From IMG/VR virus record IMGVR_UViG_3300027833_000054, positions 1 to 59,827 of that record: a DNA stretch of 59,827 nucleotides. One strand, 5' to 3'. Source of the stretch: a virus. This document shows, one piece after another, positions 43,426 through 50,568 of this stretch; the stretch's first letter is position 1, and every line of letters begins with the position of its first letter. Below the pieces are notes generated by a model that searched no databases, was not told the DNA's origin, and saw only the letters and a list, made by a program, of their open reading frames with translations. The position numbers were made by a program, and so were the translations under genes.

Positions 43426-43896
43426 TTAAAAATCATCATGTGTTGCTACAGCATCATCACTTTCAATGTCGAAATCTACTGATCCTGTGTACTCAATTAG
43501 GTTAGTGATTTGGATTGCACTAAGACTTGTTGAGATACCCTGACGACCAGCTACATCGTATTCATTTCGATATACTTTAACGTTACCTGTGGAACCATTG
43601 CCGATGTTGTTGAACACTTCGATTGTATTCTTCTTAGCATCTACAAGGGCTACTGGGAAGTTAGGAGAACCGTCATGTTTTAAAGCTTTACGCTTGATGT
43701 TAACCGCTACGTTCCCGTTTTCCAAGGTTCGTAGCTTACCCATTTCTGAAATCTCATCAGCTCGGTCTTCTGGTACTTCGATTTGAACTTCCCATTGAAG
43801 TGTGCCAAAAGGTGATACAGGCTTAGCTGGATCTACCTTTAAGTAGTTTAAGGTTACGTTGCGTAAGATAGATGTGCCTAAGTTTGTGTCGCTCAT
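43426..43896 (-). CDS. Putative single-stranded DNA-binding protein 1
   Basis: 156 residues from ATG 43896 (MSDTNLGTS) behind AAAGGA; the earlier in-frame ATG lacks a site. A beta-rich core (NVTLNYLKVDPAKPVSPFG TLQWEVQIEVP; VKVYRNEYDVAGRQG) with OB-like strand layout is followed by an acidic tail ending in Phe (SDDAVATHDDF). An acidic tail with C-terminal Phe is the hallmark of phage SSBs such as T7 gp2.5. Assigned from this layout, not from a close match. Confidence 0.5.
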   Translation of the reverse strand: MSDTNLGTSILRNVTLNYLKVDPAKPVSPFGTLQWEVQIEVPEDRADEISEMGKLRTLENGNVAVNIKRKALKHDGSPNFPVALVDAKKNTIEVFNNIGNGSTGNVKVYRNEYDVAGRQGISTSLSAIQITNLIEYTGSVDFDIESDDAVATHDDF

Positions 43897-43915
43897 GTAT
43901 GTATATCCTTTTAGA

Positions 43916-44677
43916 TTATAGTGATAGTGTTGCTTGTGTTTCAAGGTCGCCTTTATACAGAGGCGTGTCTGTTAGTGTGTCAGCTTTATCTTCGATCTCG
44001 TTGACAATAGTATAAGTCGATGCACGACCTTTCATATTGTTATAGTCTGAAGGGATAGCTACTACATCCTTTGGGTTGATACGAACAGCCATGAGATGAC
44101 CATCATTTCGTACAAAGTTCCGTGCGTACTCATATCCTGCGAAGTGTAAACCTGCAGAACATGTACGGTTCTTGTCCTCGTCTACTAGGTTACGTGGCAT
44201 AGTAGGTTGTGCACCTACGCTGTTATCCATAGTATCTGTGTGGCAATCACGGTACTCTGAGTTTACTGCTTTGTATGCAACGAAGTGCCCGTCATCTGTG
44301 ATAGGCAGCTTAGATAGTTCTAGGAACCCGTATAGCTCCTGTACCGCACGATACGAAGGGTTTGCTAACAGGTTACGGAAGAACAGCTCTAAGGGCTTTA
44401 CACTGGCGTAACTGCTCATCAAGTCGAAGATACGCGCAGCCATGTTATCTGGTATGCGGTAGTCATCTAGGTATAGGCAGTCACCTACGAGTTCAAAGCT
44501 TGTATCAGCAATGGCTCGTTTGGCAGTCCTGCGGTTATCAATGAGATCTAGTGCTTTGTCATAGAAACCTTCTAAGACTAAGTCTTTGATCTCTTCAAAG
44601 AGTGTATGTGACGAGGTTACTGTTACAGGTTTTAGTTGATCAAAGACTGTTACAGAGTTATCTGTGATTATATTCAT
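43916..44677 (-). CDS. rIIB-like protein
   Basis: 253 residues, the usual rIIB size (T4: 312). The C-terminal half contains GFLELSKLPITDDGHFVAYKAV and SAGLHFAGYEYARNF, which are the recognisable rIIB blocks; the N-terminus is helical. It overlaps the rIIA-like gene by four bases, giving the T4-like rIIA-rIIB order. Role unknown in most phages; in T4 it protects against an exclusion system. Confidence 0.75.
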   Translation of the reverse strand: MNIITDNSVTVFDQLKPVTVTSSHTLFEEIKDLVLEGFYDKALDLIDNRRTAKRAIADTSFELVGDCLYLDDYRIPDNMAARIFDLMSSYASVKPLELFFRNLLANPSYRAVQELYGFLELSKLPITDDGHFVAYKAVNSEYRDCHTDTMDNSVGAQPTMPRNLVDEDKNRTCSAGLHFAGYEYARNFVRNDGHLMAVRINPKDVVAIPSDYNNMKGRASTYTIVNEIEDKADTLTDTPLYKGDLETQATLSL

Positions 44678-46779
44678 TTGAAATTACCTACAATTAAGTT
44701 TATTGTTTGCTTGAGACTCTTTCGTTCTTTATCCCAACTTCTGTCATGGAATGTAACTGTCAGAGTTTCTGCGTAGTTATCTTCTGCATGTTTTGCAAGC
44801 TTCATAACGCTTGTGTTAACTTTAGCTTTAGATGTTGGTACTTTGATATCTTTTGTGGATATCATGTATGATTCTGACATTGTTAATCTGCTTTCATCGA
44901 ACTCAACTTGAATTAGATTACAAGCATTTGATAGTTTCTTCAGTTTACATAGGTATCCTTTAGTTTCATGGTTAATGATGTCGTTAAATTGTTTACTGAA
45001 CAAAGGGGTACAGTTAAGTACCTTTTTGATTTCATCGTATTTAGCTTCAGCATCGTTAGCTTTCTTAAGTTTAGCACGTAGACCTTTGATTAGTTTATCT
45101 TCTAGGTTATGGACCGAGACCCACTTACCACTTTTATATGCAGCAGACTTAGCTACAGCCATTTGTGCATAAGATCTAAGGGCATATATTTCTAAACCTA
45201 ATACGCTTGTCAGAGATGCAAGGTATGATTTCTCAGACCTCAAAGTCCAGTTAGACATTGTTGTAAAATAGCCTTCATCTGGGAGTATTTTAAGACTCCG
45301 TTTGATTACTTCACCTCTTTGATCAATAAGGAATACTTGATCAGGCTTACTGAAGACTTTTGATGATGCACTTTTTACTACAACAGGCATAGTCATTATG
45401 GTTGACAATCTAATTGGATTGAATCCCATATTCTTTAGACGTATTTCTATTTTATTTGCAGCATCTTGAAACAACTTTGACTTACCTTCTGTTGGGAACA
45501 CAACACTAGAGTTCATGACAAGAGCATCTTTATGCATTTGTATTACTTTATTAGCTCTAGGTGACAGGTCATTTAGGTACACTTTACCGATATCATCATT
45601 ATTATTGTAAGATCTTGAGTTTATACCTCTCAGGATATTAGATACACTGCCACCATTGTATGTTGGTCGTAGTGTCTTATAATATGATCTATTTTCTTTT
45701 ACAGTAATACCTTTGATTTGACCGTCAGTTATGTCTATTAGTTGGACACCTGTTAGCATCTCATCCTTGTAAGAATACAGGCTTGTTTCAAAGTCTTTAA
45801 TTCCTATCCATTCAGTGATTCTGTTTTTAAGGACATGTACAAGCTCTACCTCATTGGCTGCTTGTTCAACTCTATATGCAAAGTCATGAATGTAGTCATC
45901 TTTGATTTCATTAAGCTTATCTGTTACAAACTTTATACTTTTAGGTGTGAACTCTAATGATTCCCTTGATGGAGGAATATCAACTTCACCTAGTTTTGCT
46001 ACAAGTGTTAGCTCTAGACGTTTAAGGGATTCCCTGACATCATCTGGGAAGTTTGAAGTGCTTGAAGTGTAAGGAATACCACCCATTACAATAGTAATGT
46101 CTGAGTAGTAGTGTCCAGACTTTATATCATATCCCATATGTAACTCTGGAATATCATCCCACTCAAAATCATCATAACCACTTACGTTAGGTTTTACATC
46201 GAAGTATGCTAATTGCTTTGCACATTCTCTCCTAAAGCTACCAACGCTGCCATTCTTGGTGATATCTACTGTGATTTCAAGACCATTACATTCGTCTGTA
46301 AGCTCTGATCCGATTAAGGATACTGTGGGCATACCTTCGTCTTTAAAGGCTGTGTAGACGTATACAGTGCCATTCCAGAAGTTACGAATTGTATACTGGT
46401 CAGTGATAGCAAATGGAGTCTTGGAACCTAAACCATAAGCTCCAATTGATAGGTCTTCATGGTCTTTGGTGGAGTGTCCAAGGTTTGTGTAGATATCATA
46501 GAACTCATCAGGATCGATACCAGTACCAAAGTCTCGTATCGTAAAGATATTAGAGACCCAAGATGGTAGCGTGATGTCAAATGGTAAGTTTGCTTTACCT
46601 GCGGCTACATGAGCATCACGTGCGTTGGCTGACAGTTCCCTGATGACTGCACCTTCTTTGTTTTGGTACAGTTTATCGGTTAAGATGGAGAACATCTTAG
46701 CATTCATTTGCATCTGAAATGATTGAGTGTGCTGTACACCCATGACTTGTGCTGCGTTACCGTAGTTTGATAATTGCAT
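44674..46779 (-). CDS. rIIA-like protein (GHKL ATPase)
   Basis: 701 residues (T4 rIIA 725). An N-terminal GHKL ATP-binding domain is visible: N-box IRELSANARDAHVAAG, G1-box FTIRDFGTGIDPDEF, G2-box GAYGLGSKTPFAI. The remaining C-terminal part is helical and beta mixed. Start ATG after AGGTAAACACA. It is preceded by the promoter candidate at 46801 and followed immediately by the rIIB-like gene. Membrane association and protection against host exclusion are known for T4; here only inferred. Confidence 0.85.
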   Translation of the reverse strand: MQLSNYGNAAQVMGVQHTQSFQMQMNAKMFSILTDKLYQNKEGAVIRELSANARDAHVAAGKANLPFDITLPSWVSNIFTIRDFGTGIDPDEFYDIYTNLGHSTKDHEDLSIGAYGLGSKTPFAITDQYTIRNFWNGTVYVYTAFKDEGMPTVSLIGSELTDECNGLEITVDITKNGSVGSFRRECAKQLAYFDVKPNVSGYDDFEWDDIPELHMGYDIKSGHYYSDITIVMGGIPYTSSTSNFPDDVRESLKRLELTLVAKLGEVDIPPSRESLEFTPKSIKFVTDKLNEIKDDYIHDFAYRVEQAANEVELVHVLKNRITEWIGIKDFETSLYSYKDEMLTGVQLIDITDGQIKGITVKENRSYYKTLRPTYNGGSVSNILRGINSRSYNNNDDIGKVYLNDLSPRANKVIQMHKDALVMNSSVVFPTEGKSKLFQDAANKIEIRLKNMGFNPIRLSTIMTMPVVVKSASSKVFSKPDQVFLIDQRGEVIKRSLKILPDEGYFTTMSNWTLRSEKSYLASLTSVLGLEIYALRSYAQMAVAKSAAYKSGKWVSVHNLEDKLIKGLRAKLKKANDAEAKYDEIKKVLNCTPLFSKQFNDIINHETKGYLCKLKKLSNACNLIQVEFDESRLTMSESYMISTKDIKVPTSKAKVNTSVMKLAKHAEDNYAETLTVTFHDRSWDKERKSLKQTINLIVGNFK

Positions 46780-46800
46780 TGTGTTTACCTATTGGTTTAT

Positions 46801-46824
46801 ATGCTAAAGGTACTTAAAAGATTA
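46801..46824 (-). promoter_or_regulatory. Phage RNA polymerase promoter candidate (leftward)
   Basis: Minus strand TAATCTTTTAAGTACC followed by TTTAGCAT, matching 18 bases of the two rightward sites at 50145/50192 (TAATCTTTTAAGTACCTT). It lies 22 bases upstream of the rIIA-like gene in a 70-base gap and points towards it. Confidence 0.65.
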
Positions 46825-46849
46825 TTCTCTTAAGCACCTGATTTGTTGG

Positions 46850-47125
46850 TTAAAGTAGCCCTTTACCTGACATACTGATCTTACTTCGATCTGCTGCAAG
46901 GTATTGTAGGTCACCTGATTTACCTATATCAAAGATCATAACTTGAGATCGCATGATAGAAGGTATGTACACCTTACATTTGATCTGGTTAGTTTTTATT
47001 GACATTACTTCATTGATTTTGAAGTTAAGAGTAAGCATTGGACCTACACTGGTTTTGTAGGTTGCTGTGAAGAAACGTCCACGGCTGCTTTGAAGTTGTT
47101 GTTTAAGTATATCTACTCTGCGCAT
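46850..47125 (-). CDS. Small basic protein, unknown
   Basis: 91 residues from ATG 47125 with AGGA upstream (a first ATG three codons earlier lacks spacing). Basic N-terminus (MRRVDILKQQLQSSRGRFFT) followed by a beta-rich portion (MLTLNFKINEVMSIKTNQIK). Not recognised. Confidence 0.5.
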   Translation of the reverse strand: MRRVDILKQQLQSSRGRFFTATYKTSVGPMLTLNFKINEVMSIKTNQIKCKVYIPSIMRSQVMIFDIGKSGDLQYLAADRSKISMSGKGLL

Positions 47126-47214
47126 AATGTGCATCCTGTTGGTTTTGTTGGTAAAAGGGTGATACTCTACCTATTGCTTACAGTACATCTGTATAGGCAG
47201 AGCATCTTAGTTGG

Positions 47215-47496
47215 TTATGAGAGATACCACGGTAGTATCATTGCTGATAGAAGGATTCCAAGAGCCATCCAGAGCCAAGGATTCTCATCCTTGATAGGTA
47301 TTTCATCGGAACCTATGATAGTATGATAGTTTAGTGGCATGTTTTCTGAGTTGCAGACAATGACTTCTGCTCCTTGGCCTCCAGCTTCTAATGTGAGGTG
47401 TTGCATAGCAGTTGGAATTGCTTCCAATCTGTTGTTTTCCTCTACATACACTGAGTGCTTGCAGCAGTTGTTTATGATAAGGTGAAGTATATACAT
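47215..47496 (-). CDS. Small membrane-anchored protein
   Basis: 93 residues. Possible beta region in the middle and one C-terminal transmembrane helix (WLWMALGILLSAMILPWYL). Two base gap to the gene before it. Unknown. Confidence 0.45.
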   Translation of the reverse strand: MYILHLIINNCCKHSVYVEENNRLEAIPTAMQHLTLEAGGQGAEVIVCNSENMPLNYHTIIGSDEIPIKDENPWLWMALGILLSAMILPWYLS

Positions 47497-47498
47497 GA

Positions 47499-47747
47499 TT
47501 ATCTTGTCCCATGACTAATAGACCACTCTAATTCAAGCTGTCTACTTAGCTCTATAAGTTCTAGATTACCGTTTACACCCATTACGAACCATTTTGGCTC
47601 GAAATACAGATGATGCTGCTTTAGGTCCATACGTAGGTATGTGTTTTCACTACCTTCAAGTTTGACTGTGTTAGCAATCCACTCTTCGCTAGATGCAATA
47701 CGTTTGTCGTATGCTTCCATTGTGAGGTGTTCTGGTTTAGTAGTCAT
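47499..47747 (-). CDS. Small unknown protein
   Basis: 82 residues after AGAGGGAAAACT. Polar and Glu-rich (MEAYDKRIASSEEWIANTVK), C-terminal RQLELEWSISHGTR. No family recognised. Confidence 0.5.
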   Translation of the reverse strand: MTTKPEHLTMEAYDKRIASSEEWIANTVKLEGSENTYLRMDLKQHHLYFEPKWFVMGVNGNLELIELSRQLELEWSISHGTR

Positions 47748-47774
47748 AGTTTTCCCTCTTGGTTAGATATTTTA

Positions 47775-47957
47775 TTACTTCATTTTAAACAAGATGATTT
47801 CAGTACCATCTTCTTTTACGATAGGTATGTACGGACTATTTGTTGGTTCTTTCGGCCCAACATATGTCCACTCCATTCCTTGACTTTGATTAATTTCTAC
47901 TTGTTTTAAGAAGTCTTGGTTATCTACTGCGAACATTAAGACTAAGAGTATAAACAT
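47775..47957 (-). CDS. Small exported or membrane protein
   Basis: 60 residues with an N-terminal hydrophobic stretch (MFILLVLMFAV) that can act as a signal or anchor, then a soluble part (WTYVGPKEPTNSPYIPIVKE). Start overlaps the upstream micro-gene stop (TAATG). Unknown. Confidence 0.45.
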   Translation of the reverse strand: MFILLVLMFAVDNQDFLKQVEINQSQGMEWTYVGPKEPTNSPYIPIVKEDGTEIILFKMK

Positions 47958-48085
47958 TACTCCACCTCTCTGAACAGTACATCACCAAAGACGTATTCCA
48001 TGAGATTATCCATTTGCGTATCTACAGTTTCTTCATCTGATTGGCGTTCTGCCATCTTATCATGATACTCTTCTTGATGTGACAT
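47957..48085 (-). CDS. 42-residue acidic protein
   Basis: Frame from ATG 48085 behind AGAGGAATTAACC to TAA at 47957, overlapping the next start by one base. Sequence MSHQEEYHDKMAERQSDEET then VDTQMDNLMEYVFGDVLF; very acidic and helical. The ribosome site and stop/start coupling support it. Unknown role; the acidity is typical of small early phage inhibitors, but nothing more can be said. Confidence 0.5.
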   Translation of the reverse strand: MSHQEEYHDKMAERQSDEETVDTQMDNLMEYVFGDVLFREVE

Positions 48086-48127
48086 GGTTAATTCCTCTTA
48101 GCTTTAGTGGTATATTGAACAGTGTGT

Positions 48128-48161
48128 AAAAAAAAGGCAGGAGACTCCGTTAGGAGCCTCC
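48128..48161 (-). terminator. Rho-independent terminator after SSB-like gene 2
   Basis: Minus strand: GGAGGCTCC TAAC GGAGTCTCC stem-loop followed by TGCC and TTTTTTTT. It is 14 bases past the stop of the gene at 48175. Strong canonical form. Confidence 0.85.
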
Positions 48162-48174
48162 GTGTGGTGCTATG

Positions 48175-48597
48175 TTAGAATGGTACTGAAGCGAGAACAT
48201 CTTCTTCAGTGGTCTCTTCTGCTTCGTCAAAGACATCTAGGACGCTGAATGGTTTTACCATTTTCATAACTTTAACAGCAGCAAGGTTATAGAATACTCC
48301 TTTAGTGGTGTTAACCACTTTAAAAGCTAGCTCTACTTTACTTCCAGCACCAAGCTCAGTTGTGATAGCACGTTTAGAACGGTCTATCATAGGGATGTTG
48401 GGGATGCGATCCCCGTTTGGGTATGACGCGTTGGAGTTAATCCAACCACTGCCATCCTTATTCGCTTTGATGCCCACTTCCTGCAAGCTTGTACCACTTG
48501 CAAGGATTGAATACTGGTCTCCAAAATCACGGGTAACTGGCGTTATTAGACGCGTGTTAACGATGGTGATGTTACGAACTACTTTAAAATCTGACAT
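48175..48597 (-). CDS. Putative single-stranded DNA-binding protein 2 / early nucleic-acid protein
   Basis: 140 residues from ATG 48597 (MSDFKVVRNITIVNTRLITP) with AAGGA upstream. A beta-rich core (GDQYSILASGTSLQEVGIKA; SKVELAFKVVNTTKGVFYNL) ends in an acidic tail with a terminal Phe (DEAEETTEEDVLASVPF). Start (MSD), core layout and tail resemble the protein at 43426, though the sequences differ. A 6-bp perfect hairpin (TTCCAC/GTGGAA) lies directly upstream of its ribosome site. The gene has its own terminator. Confidence 0.5.
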   Translation of the reverse strand: MSDFKVVRNITIVNTRLITPVTRDFGDQYSILASGTSLQEVGIKANKDGSGWINSNASYPNGDRIPNIPMIDRSKRAITTELGAGSKVELAFKVVNTTKGVFYNLAAVKVMKMVKPFSVLDVFDEAEETTEEDVLASVPF

Positions 48598-48689
48598 AAT
48601 TATGATCCTTTCCACTTGGTGGAATTAAATTGGTGTGAGAGGTTGGAGAGTCCAACAGCTTCACGTAGGTATTGTTTTATGTAATACCC

Positions 48690-48708
48690 AAAAGGAGCCG
48701 AAGGCTCT
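48690..48708 (-). terminator. Short hairpin terminator
   Basis: Minus strand AGAGCCTTCGGCTCCTTTT: a GAGCC/GGCTC stem with small TTC loop and a TTTT run. It repeats the element at 49102. It closes a gene-free interval on its left. Confidence 0.6.
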
Positions 48709-48719
48709 GACCTTAATTG

Positions 48720-49095
48720 ACCAGAGCATTCAGCAGTTCCTGCTATAGCAACCTCATGGCCTCTCATAGTGAGGTTTCTAGAGGTTGCTACATATTACCT
48801 TATGTATGTGTACTGATGGTACTACAATGCGTAACGTGCATTACTCGGCATAATACCATAACAATGGCACTTGGCTGAGATCGAACCCAAGGACTCTGCA
48901 TTCCTTTGGGCAGGAGGTACCAACCTCGATATCCTGCGGTAGTGGTGCGTAACGTGCACTAAGCGAGTCTATAGACCAACTTACACTTATCCAACGCCTT
49001 TTGGGGGCACGGGTATATCCAGAAGGATAAGTGTGGTAATCTTCCTCGTTTCAGAGTCTTACCAAGCTCTGTGAGGGGTATCTGAACTGGAACAA
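48720..49095 (-). ncRNA. Structured gene-free interval, candidate non-coding RNA(s)
   Basis: No convincing coding frame. It is bounded by two copies of the same terminator hairpin (48690 and 49102). It contains perfect long inverted repeats: TAGCAACCTC 48746-48755 with GAGGTTGCTA 48781-48790, and ACACTTATCC 48983-48992 with GGATAAGTGT 49025-49034. There is also a 13-bp direct repeat (TGCGTAACGTGCA) at 48828 and 48946, and tRNA-like D-arm and T-loop fragments near 48880-48935 that do not fold into a whole tRNA. The strand is inferred from the terminators. Confidence 0.45.
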
Positions 49096-49101
49096 ATACC
49101 C

Positions 49102-49120
49102 AAAAGGAGCCGAAGGCTCT
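49102..49120 (-). terminator. Short hairpin terminator (same element as 48690)
   Basis: Minus strand AGAGCCTTCGGCTCCTTTT again, 412 bases to the right of its twin, just after the end of another hairpin (GGCCGTAAGGCC). It lies downstream of the gene at 49179, behind the terminator at 49144. Confidence 0.6.
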
Positions 49121-49143
49121 GGCCGTAAGGCCTTAGATGAGTA

Positions 49144-49171
49144 TAAAAAGAAAAGGACCCGTAAGGGTCCT
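49144..49171 (-). terminator. Rho-independent terminator after first leftward gene
   Basis: Minus strand AGGACCC TTAC GGGTCCT stem-loop followed by TTTCTTTTTA. It is eight bases past the stop of the gene at 49179. Confidence 0.8.
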
Positions 49172-49178
49172 GTGGTGG

Positions 49179-49367
49179 TCAACGCACTCGAGTCCAGTGC
49201 TTTAGTGCCACTGACCTTTCAGCCATGATTTTGTTCATGACTACCTGTGCTTTGAATGGAGCTACATTCCTTACCAAACGGTACACGTTACCGTTTTTTA
49301 TTTGAATGTATATCGAACCACGGTTTTTAAGTCCTGTGGAGATTTGGACTGGAATTGCACGACTCAT
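49179..49367 (-). CDS. Small basic protein, first leftward gene
   Basis: 62 residues after AAGAGGATTAGCCC. Basic (MSRAIPVQISTGLKNRGSIY … MAERSVALKHWTRVR) with a likely beta hairpin in the middle. It is the first gene left of the hub and has its own terminator, so it is probably among the earliest expressed proteins, a place where phages often keep host-takeover factors. Family not recognised. Confidence 0.5.
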   Translation of the reverse strand: MSRAIPVQISTGLKNRGSIYIQIKNGNVYRLVRNVAPFKAQVVMNKIMAERSVALKHWTRVR

Positions 49368-49441
49368 GGGCTAATCCTCTTGGATGAGTTGGTGGTACTG
49401 AAATTAGTACCTTAGAGGAGCCAAAGGCTCCAAGTCAATAC

Positions 49442-49782
49442 TAAACCAGACAGCTCTGGCTCACGAAGTGAGACATGTCTGAGTATACAGTTAGTTAATG
49501 TCTTTAGTGTAAACTAAGTCAGACAGCTTTGGCTCACGAAGTGAGACATGTCTGAGTATACAGTTAGTCAATGTCTTTAGTGTAAACCAAGTCAGACAGC
49601 TTTGGCTCACGAAGTGAGACATGTCTGAGTATACAGTTAGTCAATGTCTTTAGTATGAACTAAGTCAGACAGCTTTGGCTCACGCAGTGAGACATGTCTG
49701 ATTATACAGTTAGTTAATGTCTTTAGTGTAAACCAAGTCAGACAGCTCTGGCTCACGCAGTGAGACATGTCTGATTACATAG
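49442..49782. repeat. Five tandem 73-bp hairpin repeats
   Basis: Copies begin with CAGACAG at 49447, 49520, 49593, 49666 and 49739, an exact 73-bp period. Each has a 35-bp hairpin block (CAGACA … CTCAC G(A/C)A GTGAG … TGTCTG, with the palindrome AGACATGTCT) and a 38-bp linker. The fifth copy breaks off after the hairpin block. Changes are mostly in loops (GAA in copies 1-3, GCA in 4-5). On the minus strand each linker holds TATACT (TATAAT in one) right before the hairpin. Candidate origin, operator or promoter array. Confidence 0.9.
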
Positions 49783-49819
49783 TTATATTGAACAGCGTTG
49801 CGGCTACTTCCTAAGGACT

Positions 49820-49874
49820 ACATTAGTATTACATTAGTATTACATTAGTATTACATTAGTACTACATTAGTATT
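49820..49874. repeat. Five 11-bp iterons (ACATTAGTATT)
   Basis: ACATTAGTATT at 49820, 49831, 49842, 49853 (one change, ACT for ATT end) and 49864, head to tail on one face of the helix. Iterons of one helical turn next to hairpin repeats and A+T-rich DNA are a usual feature of replication origins. No initiator protein gene is recognised. Confidence 0.85.
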
Positions 49875-50144
49875 GCTGGTAGTGATGGATTACATTGTGT
49901 ATGTATGGGTATATATGTACTTCTTTGGGAGTTCTTTGGGCTATCCCCCGGTACCCCTCGGGACTACAAGAGAACAGCTGACCCTTCTGTAGTTCTAGGT
50001 GATTACTAAAGGATTCTTAGGGATTCTTGGGGAGTTCTGAGGGATATCAAGGGGGGTCCCTGAAGTATGAAGGGTACCTTGATATATAGGGACTTACCCG
50101 TGTATCCCCTAAGGAAACTTATAGGATCCTAATAAATCAATGTG

Positions 50145-50171
50145 TAATCTTTTAAGTACCTTATAGGAACA
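50145..50171 (+). promoter_or_regulatory. Phage RNA polymerase promoter candidate (rightward) 1
   Basis: Contains TTTTAAGTACCTTATAGG, preceded by TAATC and followed by AACA. The 27 bases are identical to the next site, 47 bases away. TAAT at the left and TATAGG at the right recall the T7 promoter ends (TAAT … TATAGGG), with G of AGG as the likely first base. It points to the large terminase gene. Confidence 0.65.
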
Positions 50172-50191
50172 CTAAGGGTTTTCTCATAGGA

Positions 50192-50218
50192 TAATCTTTT
50201 AAGTACCTTATAGGAACA
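50192..50218 (+). promoter_or_regulatory. Phage RNA polymerase promoter candidate (rightward) 2
   Basis: Perfect 27-bp duplicate of the site at 50145, same orientation. Duplicated promoters in front of the virion gene block would raise late expression. The 350-base leader to the terminase gene holds further hairpins. Confidence 0.65.
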
Positions 50219-50568
50219 ATAGTGAAGTAGTTAGGGTAGTACATACTGGACACGGTAAGGTACTACCTTAAGAGATACGAGGGGGTCTCTGAGTAACTAC
50301 ATCACTGTACCTTTATCTCATATATATGGGATATAGTGGTCAGATACCCCCTCAAAGAGTAGTAAGGATGTCTTAAGGGTTCTTAAGGAGTCCCTAAGGT
50401 CAACTACTACTGCTATACCTTCTTATATACTAGTAGGTTACTTAGGGATACTATAGGTACTATAGGTTCCTTAGAAGTACTATGAGGTAACTACTCTTTT
50501 ATTTATTTTGTATTGCTTAAAAACCTCTATGCCGGGGGTTACCTAAACGTAGTCTTGGAGGACTCCCT

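Larger units (their letters stand above)
49875..50568. promoter_or_regulatory. Gene-free divergent control region
   Basis: No coding frame is convincing on either strand. Besides the two promoter candidates it holds several inverted repeats: GATATCAAGG 50043 with CCTTGATATA 50078, and GAGGGGGT near 50279 with ACCCCCTC near 50347. It also has many short TAAGG/CTTAG elements, and the motif CTTATAGGA occurs three times (50117 region, 50159 region, 50207 region). It separates leftward early genes from rightward virion genes. Confidence 0.6.

Noticed and set aside
48870-48940. A tRNA gene on the minus strand (GAGGTTGGTACCTC D-arm-like and GGGTTCGATC T-loop-like parts)
   Set aside because: Distances between the arms are right, but no acceptor stem can be formed, the T-stem does not pair well, and the anticodon stem would have an eight-base loop without U33. 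Treated as part of a structured interval.
49442-49782. A CRISPR array
   Set aside because: The linkers are nearly identical to each other, so there are no unique spacers, and no cas genes are present.
50117-50125. A third full rightward promoter at CTTATAGGA
   Set aside because: Only the right part of the motif is present; the upstream TTTTAAGTAC part is missing.
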